Origin: Aristolochia californica
Taxonomy: Eukaryota; Streptophyta; Magnoliopsida; Piperales; Aristolochiaceae
Length of the DNA: 64,000 nt
Reading direction: 5' to 3'
NCBI GenBank assembly: GCA_029961685.1
Contig: JARWKL010000002.1
Span: 25,884,908-25,948,907 of the forward strand
The notes beneath the pieces are model-generated. The model did not search any database. It was not told where the DNA came from and was given only the letters and a program-made list of their open reading frames with translations. The first letter of the stretch is position 1. Each line of letters starts with the position of its first letter. Shown one piece after another: positions 51,896-63,640 of this stretch. Made by a program: the position numbers and the translations under genes.

Positions 51896-54800
51896 CAAAC
51901 AACCCACTTTTTGCCTATCTTTCAAAATCAAAAATAATTTTTGAAATTATCTCTATCAGCACTTTTTGCATTTCCAATTTTTATGTTCAATTTTTTTTCA
52001 AATCCAAACTTGTCCCACTTTTCTCGTAAACAAAATGAAAATTTTAGAGTTCATGTATGCAAAATAATTTGAAAACTATAATAAATGTAAGTGAAGAAAA
52101 TTGTTTCACACACTCAAAATGAACTCCAAAGTTTTGTTATCCATGTTTGGTAAATTCCACTAGTTCAACCCCTAATAGCTTGGTGGAATTTTATAAGAAA
52201 GAGATTTCTAATTGATCCTAACATATTTTAAATGGGGTGGGTATGCATGCCAGAAACATGTTGAAGATGCAAATGACCTAATGATCGAAAATTTTCAAGC
52301 AGTAGAAAAAATTAAATTCTCAAGTTGACATGTGGTTGGTTATTTACCAGTGCCAAACAACCCACTTTTTGCCTATCCTTCAAAATCAGAGATACTTTTT
52401 GGAATTATTTCTCTCAGCATTTGTGCATTTCCATTTGGGATGGTCAATTTTTTTCAAATCGAAACTTGTCCCACTTTTCTCGTAAACAAAATGAAAATTT
52501 TAGAGTTCATGTATGCAAAAAAATTTGAAAACTATAATAAATGTATATGAGGAAAATTATTTAATGCACTAAAAATGAACTCCAAAGTTTTGTTATCCAT
52601 GTTTGGAAAAATCCACTAGTACAACCCTTAATAGCTTGGTGGAATTTTATAAGAAAGAGACTTCTAATTGATCCTAACATGTTTTAAATGTTGTGGGTAT
52701 GCATGCCACAAACATGTTGAAGATGAAAATGGCCTAATGATCCAAAAATTTCAAGAAGTAGAAAAACATAAATTGTCAAGTTAACTTGTGGTTGGATATT
52801 TACCAGAACCAAACAGCCCACTTTTTTCCTATCCTTCAAAATCAGAGTTACTTTTTGGAGTTATCTCTCTCTGCAATTTTTGCATTTCCATATTGGATGT
52901 TCAATTTTTTTTAAAATCCAAACTTGTCCCACTTTTCTCGTAAACAAAACGAAAAATTTGAGAGTTCATGTATGCAAAAAAATATGAAAACTATAATAAA
53001 TGTAAGTGAAGAAAATTTTTTCACACACTAAAAATGAACTCCAAAGTTTTGTTATCAATGTTTGGGAAATTCCACTAGTACAACCCCTAATAGCTTGGTG
53101 GAATTTTATAAGAAAGAGATCTGTAATTGATCCTAACATGTTTTAAATGTGGTGGGTATGGATGCCAGAAAAATGTTGAATTTGCAAATGACCTAATGAT
53201 CCAAAAATTTCAAGGAGTAGAAAAAATAAAATTCTCAAGTTAACCTGTGGTTGGATTTACCTGAGCCAAACAACCCACTTTTTTCTTATCCTTCAGAACC
53301 AAATATACTTTTTGTAATCATCCCTCTCAGTATTTGTGCATTTCCACTTTGGAAGTTCAATGTTTTTTTAAATCCGAACTTTTCCCTCTTTTCTCGTAAA
53401 CAAAATGAAAATTTTAGAGTTCATGGATGCAAAAAAATTTGAAAAAATATAATAAATGTAAGTAAAGAAAATCATTTCATGCACTAAAAATGAACCCCAA
53501 CATTTTGTTATCCATGTTTCGGAAATTCCACTAGTACAACCCCAAATAGCTTGGTGGAATTTTATATGGAAGAGATTTCAAAATGATCCTAACATGTTTT
53601 AAATGCGGTAGGTATGCAGGAGAGAATCATGTTGAAGATGCAAATGACCTATTAATCCAAAAATTTCAAGGAGTAAAAAAAATTAAATTCTCAAGTTAAC
53701 GTGTGGTTGGATATTTACCAGAGCCAAACAACCCACCTTTTGCCTTTCCTTCAAAATCAGAGATACTTTTTGGAATTATCTCTCTCAGCACTTTTTGCAT
53801 TTCTATTTTTTATGTTCAATATTTTTCAAATCCATTGTTGTCCCACTTTTCTCGTAACCAAAATGAAAATTTTAGAGTTCATGTATGCAAAAAAATTTGA
53901 AAACTATAATAATTGTAAGTGAAGAAAATTATTTCATGCACTAAAAATGAACTCCAAAGTTTTGTTATCCATCTTTGGGAAATTCCAGTAGTACAAACCC
54001 TAATAGCTTCGTGGAATTTTATAAGAAAGGGATTTCTAATTGATCCTAACATGTTTTAAATAAGGTGGGTATGCATACCACAAACATGTTGGAGATGCAA
54101 ATGACTTAATGATCTAAAAATTTCAAAGAGTATAAAAAATTAAATTCTCAAGTTAACGTGTGGTTGGATATTTACCAGAGCCAAACAACCCACTTTTTGC
54201 CTATCTTTCAAAATCATAGAAACTTTTTGGAATTATCTCACTCAGCATTTGTGCATTTCCATTTTGGATGTTCAATTTTTTTTTTCAAATCCAAACTTGT
54301 CCCTGTTTTCTCGGAAACAAAACAAAAATTTTTGAGTTCGTGTATGCAAAAAAATTTGAAAACTAAAATAAATGTAAGTGAAGAAAATTATTTCACGCAC
54401 TACAAAAATGAACTTTAAAGTTTTCTTATCCATGTTTGGGAAATTCCACTAGTACAACCCCTAATTGCTTAGTGGAATTTTATAAGAATGATATTTATAA
54501 TTGATCCTAACATGATTTAAATATGGTGGATAATCATGCCAGAAACACGTTGAAGATGGAAATGATCTAATGATCCAAAAATTTCCAGGTGTAGAAAAAA
54601 TTAAATTCTCAAGTTAACGTGTGGTTGGATATTTACTAGAGCCAAACAACCCAGTTTTTGCCTATCCATCAAAATCAGAGATACTTTTCGGAATTTTCTC
54701 TCTCAGCATTTGTGCACTTCCATTTTGGATGTTCAGTTTTTTTTCAAATCCAAACTTGTCTAACTTTTCTCGTAAACGAAATGAAAATTTTAAAGTTCAT

Positions 54801-56924
54801 GTATGCAAAAAAATTTGTATACTATAATAAATGTAAGTGAAGAAAATTATTTCACGAACTAAAACTGAACTCCAAAGTTTTGGTATCAATGTTTGGGTAA
54901 TTCCACTAGTACAATCCCAAATAGCATGGTGGAATTTTATAAGAAAGAGATTTCCAATTGATCCTAACATGTTTTAAATGTGTTGGGTACGCATGCCAGA
55001 AACATGTTGAAGATGCAAATGACCTAATGATAAAAAAATTTCAAGGAGTAGAAAAAATTAAATTCTCAAGTTATCATGTGGTTGGATATTTACCAGAGCC
55101 AAACAACACACTTTTTGCTTATCTTTCAAAATCAGAGATAGTTTTTGGAATTATCTCTCTCAACATTTGTGTGTTTCCATTTTGGATGTTCAATTTTTTT
55201 TTAAATACAAACTTGTCCTACTTTTCCCATAAACAAAATGAAAATTTAGAGTTCATGAGTGCAAAAAAATTTGAAAACTATAATAAATATAAATGAAGAA
55301 AATTATTTCATACACTAAAAATGTACTCCAAAGTTTTGTTATCCATGTTTGGAAAATTCCACTAGTACAAACCCTAATAGCTTGGTGGAATTTTATAAGA
55401 AAGAAATTTCTAATTGACCCTAACGTGTTTTTAATGTGGTCGGTATGCTTGCAAAAACCATGTTGAAGATGCAAATGACCTAATGTTCCAAAAATTTCGA
55501 GAAGAAAAAATTAAATTCTCAAGTTGACATGAGGTTGGATATTTACCAGAGACAAACAACCCACTTTTTGCCTGTATTTCAAAATCAGAAATGTTTTTTG
55601 GAATTATCTCTCTCAGCATCAGTGCATTTCCATTTTGGATATTCAATTGTTTTTCAAATCCAAACTTGTCCTACTTTTCTCGAAAAAAAAAAATGAAAAT
55701 TTAAGAGTTCAAGTATGCAAAAAAATTTGAAAAATATAATAAATGTAAGTAAAGAAAATCATTTCACGCACTATAAATGAACTCCAACATTTTGTTATCC
55801 ATGTTTGGGAAATTCCACTGGTAGAACTCCAAATAGCCTGGTGGAATTTTATAAGAAAGAGATTTCGAATTGATCCTAACATGTTTTAAATGTGGTGGGT
55901 ATGTAGGACAGAAACATGTTGAAGATGCAAATGACCTATTAATCCAAAAATTTCAAGGAGTAAAAAAAATTAAATTCTCAAGTTAACGTGTGGTTGGATA
56001 TTTACCAGAGCCAAACTACCCGCATTTTGCCTTTCCTTCAAAATCAGAGATACTTTTTGGAATTATCTTTCTCAGCACTTTTTGCATTTCCATTTTTGAT
56101 GTTCAATTTTTTTTAAATCCAAAGTTGTCCCACTTTTCTCGTAAACAAAATGAAAATTTTAGAGTTCATGTATGCAAAGCAATTATAAAACTATAATAAA
56201 TGAAAGTGAAGAAAATTATTTCACGCACTAAAAATGAACTCTAAAGTTTTGTGATCCATCTTTGGGAAAATCCACTAGTACAAACCCTAATAGCTTGCTG
56301 GAATTTTATAAGAAAGAGATTTCTAATTGATCCTAACATGTTCTAAATGTGGTTGGTATGCATGCCAGAAACATGTTGAAGATGCAAATGACCTAATGAT
56401 CCAAAAATTTGAAGGAGTAGAAGAAATTAAATTCTCAGGTTAACATGTGGGTGGATATTTACAAGAGCCAAACAACCCACTTCTGCCTATCCTTCAAAAT
56501 CGGAGATACGTTTTGGAATTATCACTTTCAGAATTTGTGTATTTCCTTTTTGCATGTTCAATTTTTGTTCAAATCCAAACTTGTTCGACTTTTCTCGTAA
56601 TCAAATTAAAAGTTTTAGAGTTCATGTATGCAAAAAAAATTGAAAACTATAATAAATGTAAGTGAAGAAAATTGTTTCACGCATTCAAAATGAACTCCAA
56701 AGTTTTGTTATCCATGTTTGGAAAATTCCACTAGTACAACCACTAATAGCTTGGTGGAATTTTATCGGAAAGAGTTTTGTAATTGATCCTAACATGTTTT
56801 AAATGTGGTGGGTATGCATGCCAAAAACATGTTGAAGAGGCAAATGACTTAATGATCTAAATATTTCATGAAGTAGAAAAAATTAAATTCTCAAGTTAAC
56901 GTGTGGTTGGATATTTACCGGAAC
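51896..56924 (+). repeat. 11-mer HOR copy 3, most diverged
   Basis: Anchors 52330, 52786, 53245, 53701, 54158, 54619, 55076, 55529, 55988, 56445 and 56901. Bases differing from copies 1 and 2 are at 53548, 54106, 54489, 54642, 54736, 54777, 55425, 55427, 55621, 55911, 56017, 56179 and 56737. None was seen in its first 1.65 kb. Three of the 13 (54489, 54777, 55425) are C/T or G/A changes at CG. Twelve bp of the next unit (to 56,936) still match before similarity is lost. Confidence 0.9.
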
Positions 56925-57819
56925 CAAACAACCCACATTTTGCCTATCCTTAAAAATCAGAGATACTTTTTGGAATTATCTCTCTCAGCACTTTTTGCAT
57001 TTCCTTTTTTTATGTTCAATTTTTTTTTTCAAATCCAAACTTGTCCTTCTTTTCTCGTTAACAAAATAAAAATTTTAGAGTTCATGTATGCAAAATAATT
57101 TGAAAACTATAATAAATGTAAGTGAAGAAAATTGTTTCACGCACTAAAAATGAAGTCCAAAGTTTGGTTATCCATGTTTGGGAAATTCCACTAGTTCAAC
57201 CCCTAATAGCTTGGTGGAATTTTATGAGAAAGAGATTTCTAATTGATCCTTACGTGTTTTAAATGGGGTGGGTATGCATGCCAGAAACATGTTGAAGATG
57301 CAAATGACCTAATGATCGAAAAATTTCAAGGAGTAGAAAAAATTAAAATCTCAAGTTGATGTGTGGTTGGTTATTTTACCAGAGGCAAACAACCCACTTT
57401 TTGCCTATCCTTCAAAATCAAAGATACTTTTTGGAATTAACTCTAGCAACATTTGTGCAGTTCCATTTGTGATGTTCAATTTTTTTTCAAATTCGAAACT
57501 TGTCCAACTTTTCTCGTAAACAAAATGAAAATTTTAGACTTCATGTATGCAAAAAAATTTGAAAACTATAAAAAAAGAAAGTGAAGAAAATTATTTAACG
57601 CACTAAAAATGAACTCCAAAGTTTTGTTATCCATGTTTGAGAAATTCCACTAGTACAACCCCTTGTAGCTTGGTGGAATTTTATAAGAAAGAGATTTCTA
57701 ATTGATCCTAACATGTTTTAAATGTTGTGGGTGTGCATGCCACAAACATGTTGAAGATGCAAATGACCTAATGATCCAAAAATTTCAAGGTATAGAAAAA
57801 ATTAAATTCTCAAGTTAAC

Positions 57820-58279
57820 TTGTGGTTGGATATTTAACAAAACCAAACAGCCAACTTTTTGCCTATCCTTCAAAATCAGAGATAATTTTTCGAATTATCT
57901 CTCTCAGCACTTTTTGCATTTCGAATTTGGATGTCCAATTTTTTTTAAAAATTCAAAGTTGTGCCGCTTTTCCTGTAAACAAAATGGAAATTTTAGAGTT
58001 CGTGTATGTAAAAAAATTTGAAAACTATAATAAATGTAAGTGAAGAAAGTTATTTCACGCGCTAAAAATGAACTCCAAAGTTTTGTTATCCATGTTTAGA
58101 AAATTCCACTAGTACAACCCCAAATAGCTTGGCGGAATTTTATAAGAAAGAGATTTCTAATTGATCCTAACATGTTTTAAATGTTGTGGGAATGCATGCC
58201 ACAAACATGTTGAAGATGCAAATGACCTAATGATCCAAAAATTTCAAGCAGTAGAAAACAATTAAATTCACAAGTTAAC
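57820..58279 (+). repeat. Reference satellite monomer with landmarks
   Basis: A full 460-bp monomer chosen to show the internal landmarks. GTTAAC lies at 57,814-57,819 just before the anchor. A pyrimidine tract ending in AG lies at 57,906-57,907. The T run is 57,939-57,946. AATAAA is at 58,029-58,034 and GTAAGT at 58,036-58,041. The palindrome ACTAGT is at 58,108-58,113. The two 8-bp palindromes AACATGTT are at 58,169-58,176 and 58,204-58,211, 35 bp apart, with a short palindrome ATGCAT between them. The landmark order holds in nearly all monomers, with point changes in some. Any palindromic six-base site kept in most monomers (ACTAGT, GTTAAC, ATGCAT) should cut the array into a ladder of about 457 bp. 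No coding or structured-RNA function is visible. Confidence 0.85.
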
Positions 58280-58639
58280 GTGTGGTTGGATATTTACCAG
58301 ATCCAAAATACCCACTTTTTGCATATCCTTCCAAATCAGAGATACTTTTTGGAATTATCTCTCTTAGCATTTGTGCATTTCCATTTTGGATGTTCAATTT
58401 TTTTTCAAATCCAAACTTGTCCCACTTTTCTCGTAAACAAAATGAACATTTTAGATTTCATGTATGCAAAAAAATTTGAAAACTATAATAAATTTAAGTG
58501 TAGAAAATTATTTCACGCACTAAAAATGAACTCCAAAGTTTTGTTATCCACGTTTGGGAAATTCCACTGGTACCACCCCTAATAGCTTGGTGGAATTTTA
58601 TAAGAAAGAGATTTCTAATTGATCCTACCATGTTTTAAA

Positions 58640-59990
58640 TGGGGTGGGTATGCTTGCCAGCAACATGTTGAAGATGCAATTGACCTCTTGATCATAAAAT
58701 TTCAAGGAGTGGAAAAATTAAATTCTCAAGTTAACGTGTGGTTGGATATTTACCAGAGCCAAACAACCCACTTTTAGCCTATCCTTCAAAATCAGAGATA
58801 CTTTTTGAAATTATCTCTCTCAGCATTTGTGCATTTCCATTTTGGATGTTCAATTTCTTTTTAAATCCAAACTTGTCCCACTTTTCTCGTAAACAAAATG
58901 AAAATTTTAGAGTTCATGTATGCAAAAAAATTTGAAAACTATAATAAATGTAGGTGAAGAAAATTATTTCATGCACTAAAAATGAACTCCAAAGTTTTGT
59001 TATCCGGAAATTCCATTTGTACAACCCCAACCCCTAATAGCTTGGTGGAATTTTATATGAAAGTGATTTCTAATTGATCCTAACATGTTTTAAATGTGGT
59101 TGGTATGCATGCCACAAACATGTTGAAGATGCAAATGACCCAATGATCCAAAAATTTCGAGTAGAAAAAATTAAATTCTCAAGTTCACGTGTGGTTTGAT
59201 ATTTACCAGAGCCAAACACCCAACTTTTTGCCTATCCTTCAAAATCAGAGATACTTTTTGGAATTATCTCTCTTAGCAGTCTTTGCATTTCCATTTTTGA
59301 TGTTCAATATTTTTTCAAATCCAAACTTGCCGTATTTTTCTCGTAAACAAAATGAAAATTTTAGTCTTCATGTATGCAAAAAAATTTGAAAACTAAAATA
59401 AATGTAAGTGAAAAAAAATATTTGAATCACTAAAAATGAACTCCAAAGTTTTGTTATCCCTTTTTAGGAAATACCACTAGTACAAACCCTAATAGCTTGG
59501 TGGAATTTTATAAGAAAGAGATTTCTAATTGATCCTAACATGTTTTAAAAGTGGTGGGTATGCATGCCAGAAACATGTTGAAGATGCAGATGACCAAATG
59601 ATCCAAAAAAATCATGGAGTAGAAAAAATTAAATTCCCAAGTTAACTTGTGGTTGGATATTTACCAGAGCCAAACATCCCACTTTTTTCCAATCCTTCAA
59701 AATCAGAGATACTTTTTGGAATTAACTCTCTCAGCATTTGTGCATTTCCATTTTGGGTGTTCTATTTCTTTTCAAATCCAAACTTGTCCCACTTTTCCCG
59801 TAAACAAAATAAAAAATTTATATTTCATGTATGCAAAAGAATTTGAAAACTATAATAAATGTAAGTGAAGAAAATTATTTCACGCACTAAAAATGAAATC
59901 CAAAGTTTTGTTATCTATGTTTGGGAAATTCCACCAGTACAACCCCTAATAGCTTGGTGGAATTTTATAAGAAAGAGATTTCTAATTGAT
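58640..59990 (+). repeat. Three-monomer block, left copy (offset about 3,650 bp)
   Basis: Covers the monomers anchored at 58736, 59189 and 59647. Shared markers with the right copy: GTATGCTTGCC plus GACCTCTTGATC; the rearranged TTATCCGGAAATTCC with CCCCAACCCC; AAACTTGCCGTATTTTTC; and GGAATTAACTCTC with TTTTGGGTGTT. Offsets are 3,647-3,650 bp, or 8 monomers. Confidence 0.8.
59003..59040 (+). other. Compound rearrangement, left copy
   Basis: TTATCCATGTTTGGGAAATT is shortened to TTATCCGGAAATT (ATGTTTGG-type loss) and ACAACCCC is extended to ACAACCCCAACCCC. The same pair of changes occurs at 62,650-62,690. Confidence 0.8.
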
Positions 59991-62289
59991 CCTAACATGT
60001 TTTAAATGTGGTGGGTATGCATGCCAGAAACGTGTTGAAGATGCAAATGACCTAATGATCCAAAAATTTCAAGGAGTAGAGAAAATTAAATTCTCAAGTT
60101 AACGTGTGGTTGGATATTACGAGAGCCAAACAACCCATTTTTTGGCTATCCTTCAAAATCATAGAAACTTTTGGGAATTATCTCTCTCAGCATTTTTGCA
60201 TTTCCACTTTGGATGCTCAATTTTTTTTTCAAATCCAAACTTGTCCCACTTTTCTCGTAAACAAAACGAAAATTTTTGAGTTCGTGTGTGCAAAAAAATT
60301 TGAAAACTAAAATAAATATAAATGAAGAAAATTATTTCACGCACTATAAATGAACTCCACAATTTTCTTATCCATGTTTGGGAATATCCACTAGTACATC
60401 CCCTAATAGCTCTTGGAGTTTTATAAGAATGAGATTTCTAAATTATCCTAATATGTTTTAAATGTGGTAAATATGCAAGTCAAAAACATGTTGAAGATGC
60501 AAATGACCTAATGATCCAAAAATTTGGAGTAGAAGAAATTAAATTCTCAATTTAACATGTGGGTGGATATTTACAAGAGCCAAACAACCCACTTTTTGCC
60601 TATCCTTCAAAATCAGAGATACTTTTTGGAATTATCACTTTTAGAATTTGTGTATTTCCTTTTTGGATGTTCAATTTTTTACAAATCCAAACTTGTCCCA
60701 CTTTTCTCGTAAACAAAATGAAAATTTTAGAGTTCATGTATGCAAAAGTATTTGAAAACTATAATAAATGTATGTGATGAAAATTATTTCACTCACTAAA
60801 AATGAACTCCAAAGTTTTTTTATCCATGTTTGGGAAATTCCACTAGTACAACCCCTAATAGCTTGATGGAATTTTATCAGAAAGTGTTTTCTAATTGATC
60901 CTAACATGTTCTAAATGTGGTGGGTATGCATGACAAAAACATGTTAAAGTGGCAAATGACCTAATGATCTAAAAATTTCATGGAGTAGAAAAAATTAAAT
61001 TCACAAGTTAACGTGTGGTTGGATATTTACCAGAACCAAACAACCCACTTTTTGCCTATCCTTCAAAATCAGAGATACTTTTTGGAATTATCTCTCTCAG
61101 CACTTTTTGCATTTCCATTTTTGATGTTCAATCTGTTTTCAAATCCAAACTTGTCCAACTTTTCTCGTAAACAAAATAAAAATTTTAGAGTTCACGTATG
61201 AAAAAAAATTTGAAAAATATAATTAATGTAAGTGAAGAAAATTGTTTCATGCACTCAAAATGAACTCCAAAGTTTTGTTATCCATGTTTGGAAAATTTCA
61301 TTAGTACAACCCCTAACAGCTTGGTGGAATTTTATCGGAAAGAGTTTTGTAATTGATCCTAACATGTTTTAAATGTGGTGGGTTACATGCCAAAAACATG
61401 TTGAAGAGACAAATGACCTAATGATCTAAAAATTTCATGGAGTAGAAAAAATTGAATTCTCAAGTTAACGTGTGGTTGGATATTTACCAGAACCAAACAA
61501 CCCACTTTTTGCCTATCCTTCAAAATCAGAGATACTTTTTGGAATTATCTCTCTCAGCACTTTTTACATTTCCATTTTTTATGTTCAATTTTTTTTCAAA
61601 TCCAAACTTGTCCCACTTTTCTCGTTAACAAAATGAAAATTTTAGAGTTCATGTACGCAAAAAAATTTGAAAACTATAATAAATGTAAGTGAAGAAAATT
61701 GTTTCACGCACTCAAAATGAACTCCAAAGTTTTGTTATCCATGTTTAGGAAATTTCACTACTTCAACACCTAATAGCTTGGTGGAATTTTATAAGAAAGA
61801 GATTTATAATTGATCCTAACATTGTTTAAATGGGGTGGGTATGCATGCCAGAAATATGTTGAAGATGCAAATGACCTAACGATCGAAAAATTTCAAGGAG
61901 TAGAAAAAATTAAATTCTCATGTTGATGTGTGGTTGGTTTTTACCAGAGCCAAACAACCCACTTTTTGTCTATCCTTCAAAATCAGAGATACTTTTTGGA
62001 ATTATCTCTCTTAACATTTGTGCATTTCCATTTGGGATGTTCAATTTTTTTTCAAATCCAAACTTTTCAAACTTTTTTCATGAACAAAATGAAAATTTTA
62101 GAGTTCATGTATGCAAAAAAATTTGAATGCTATAATAAATGTAAGTGAAGAAAATTATTTAACGCACTAAAAAAGAACTCCAAAGTTTTGTTATCCATGT
62201 TTGGGAAATTCCACTAGTACAACCCCTATTAGCTTGGTGAAATTTTATAAGAAAGAGATTTCGAATTGATCCTAACATGTTTTAAATGT

Positions 62290-63640
62290 GGTGGGTATGC
62301 TTGCCCGCAACATGTTGAACATGCAAATGACCTCTTGATCCAAAAATTTCAAGGAGTGGAAAAATTAAATTCTCAAGTTAACGTGTGGTTGGATATTTAC
62401 CAGAGCCAAACAACCCACTTTTAGCCTATCCTTCAAAACCAGAGATACTTTTTGGAATTATCTCTCTCAGTATTTGTGCATTTCCCTTTTGGATGTTCAA
62501 TTATTTTTTAAATCCAAACTTGTCCCACTTTTCTCATAAACAAAATGAAAATTTTAGAGTTCATGTATGCAAAAAAATTTGAAAACTATAATAAATGTAG
62601 GTGAAGAAAATTATTTCATGCACTAAAAATGAACTCCAAAGTTTTGTTATCCGGAAATTCCACTTGTACAACCCCAACCCCTAATAGCTTGGTGGAATTT
62701 TATATGAAAGAGATTTCTAATTGATCCTAACATGTTTTAAATGTGGTTGGTATGCATGCCACAAACATGTTGAAGATGCAAATGACCTAATGATCCAAAA
62801 ATTTCAAGGAGTAGAAAAAATTAAATTCTCAAGTTCACGTGTGGTTGGATATTTACCAGAGCCATACACCCAACTTTTTGCCTATCTTTCAAAATCAGAG
62901 ACACTTTTTGGAATTATCTCTCTTAGCAGTCTTTGCATTTCCATTTTTGATGTTCAATTTTTTTTCAAATCCAAACTTGCCGTATTTTTCTCGTAAACAA
63001 AATGAAAATTTTAGTCTTCATGTATACAAAAAAATTTGAAAACTATAATAAATATAAGTGAAAAAAATTATTTCAAGCACTAAAAATGAACTCCAAAGTT
63101 TTGTTATCCATGTTTAGGAAATACCAATAGTACAAACCCTAATAGCTTGGTGGAATTTTATAAGAAAGAGATTTCTAATTGATCCTAACATGTTTTAAAA
63201 GTGGTGGGTATGCATGCCAGAAACATGTTGAAGATGCAGAAGACCAAATGATCCAAAAAATTCATGAAGTAGAAAAAATTAAATTCCCAAGTTAACTTGT
63301 GGTTGGATATTTACCAGAGCCAAACATTCCACTTTTTGCCAATCCTTCAAAATCAGAGATACTTTTTGGAATTAACTCTCTCAGCATTTGTGCATTTCCA
63401 TTTTGGGTGTTATATTTCTTTTCAAATCCAAACTTGTCCCACTTTTCCCGTAAACAAAATAAAAATTTTAGAGTTCATGTATGCAAAAGAATTTGAAAAC
63501 TATAATAAATGTAAGTGAAGAAAATTATTTCATGCACTAAAAATGAAATCCAAAGTTTTGTTATCTATGTTTGGGAAATTCCACCAGTACAACCCCTAAT
63601 AGCTTGGTGGAATTTTATAAGAAAGAGATTTCTAATTGAT
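62290..63640 (+). repeat. Three-monomer block, right copy
   Basis: Covers the monomers anchored at 62383, 62839 and 63297 and matches 58,640-59,990 marker by marker. To its left the c2-like monomer joins directly, whereas in the left copy two c3-like monomers intervene. To its right the last monomer is duplicated. Confidence 0.8.
62648..62685 (+). other. Compound rearrangement, right copy
   Basis: Same two linked indels as at 59,003-59,040 (TTATCCGGAAATTCC and ACAACCCCAACCCC), with CCACTTG here against CCATTTG there. Two independent origins are very unlikely, so the monomers are copies. Confidence 0.8.

Larger units (their letters stand above)
41838..56936 (+). repeat. Domain C: three tandem copies of a 5,029-bp 11-mer HOR
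   Basis: Sequence at any position from 41,838 to 51,907 reappears 5,029 bp later with very few differences. The anchor steps are the same in each copy: 456, 459, 456, 457, 461, 457, 453, 459, 457, 456, 458. Similarity drops sharply at both edges: left of 41,838 the preceding bases (TGAGAAA) differ from the equivalent CCGGAAC, and right of 56,936 the sequence becomes an ordinary diverged monomer. The block is 15,099 bp, which is three units plus 12 bp. Single monomers inside a unit differ from each other about as much as in the rest of the array, so this is a true HOR, amplified recently. Confidence 0.93.

Noticed and set aside
42180..57270. Repeated gene cassette, suggested by identical frames every 5,029 bp
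   Set aside because: The identity covers the whole 5,029 bp, not frames in particular, and the unit is built of 11 ordinary satellite monomers. It is a HOR.
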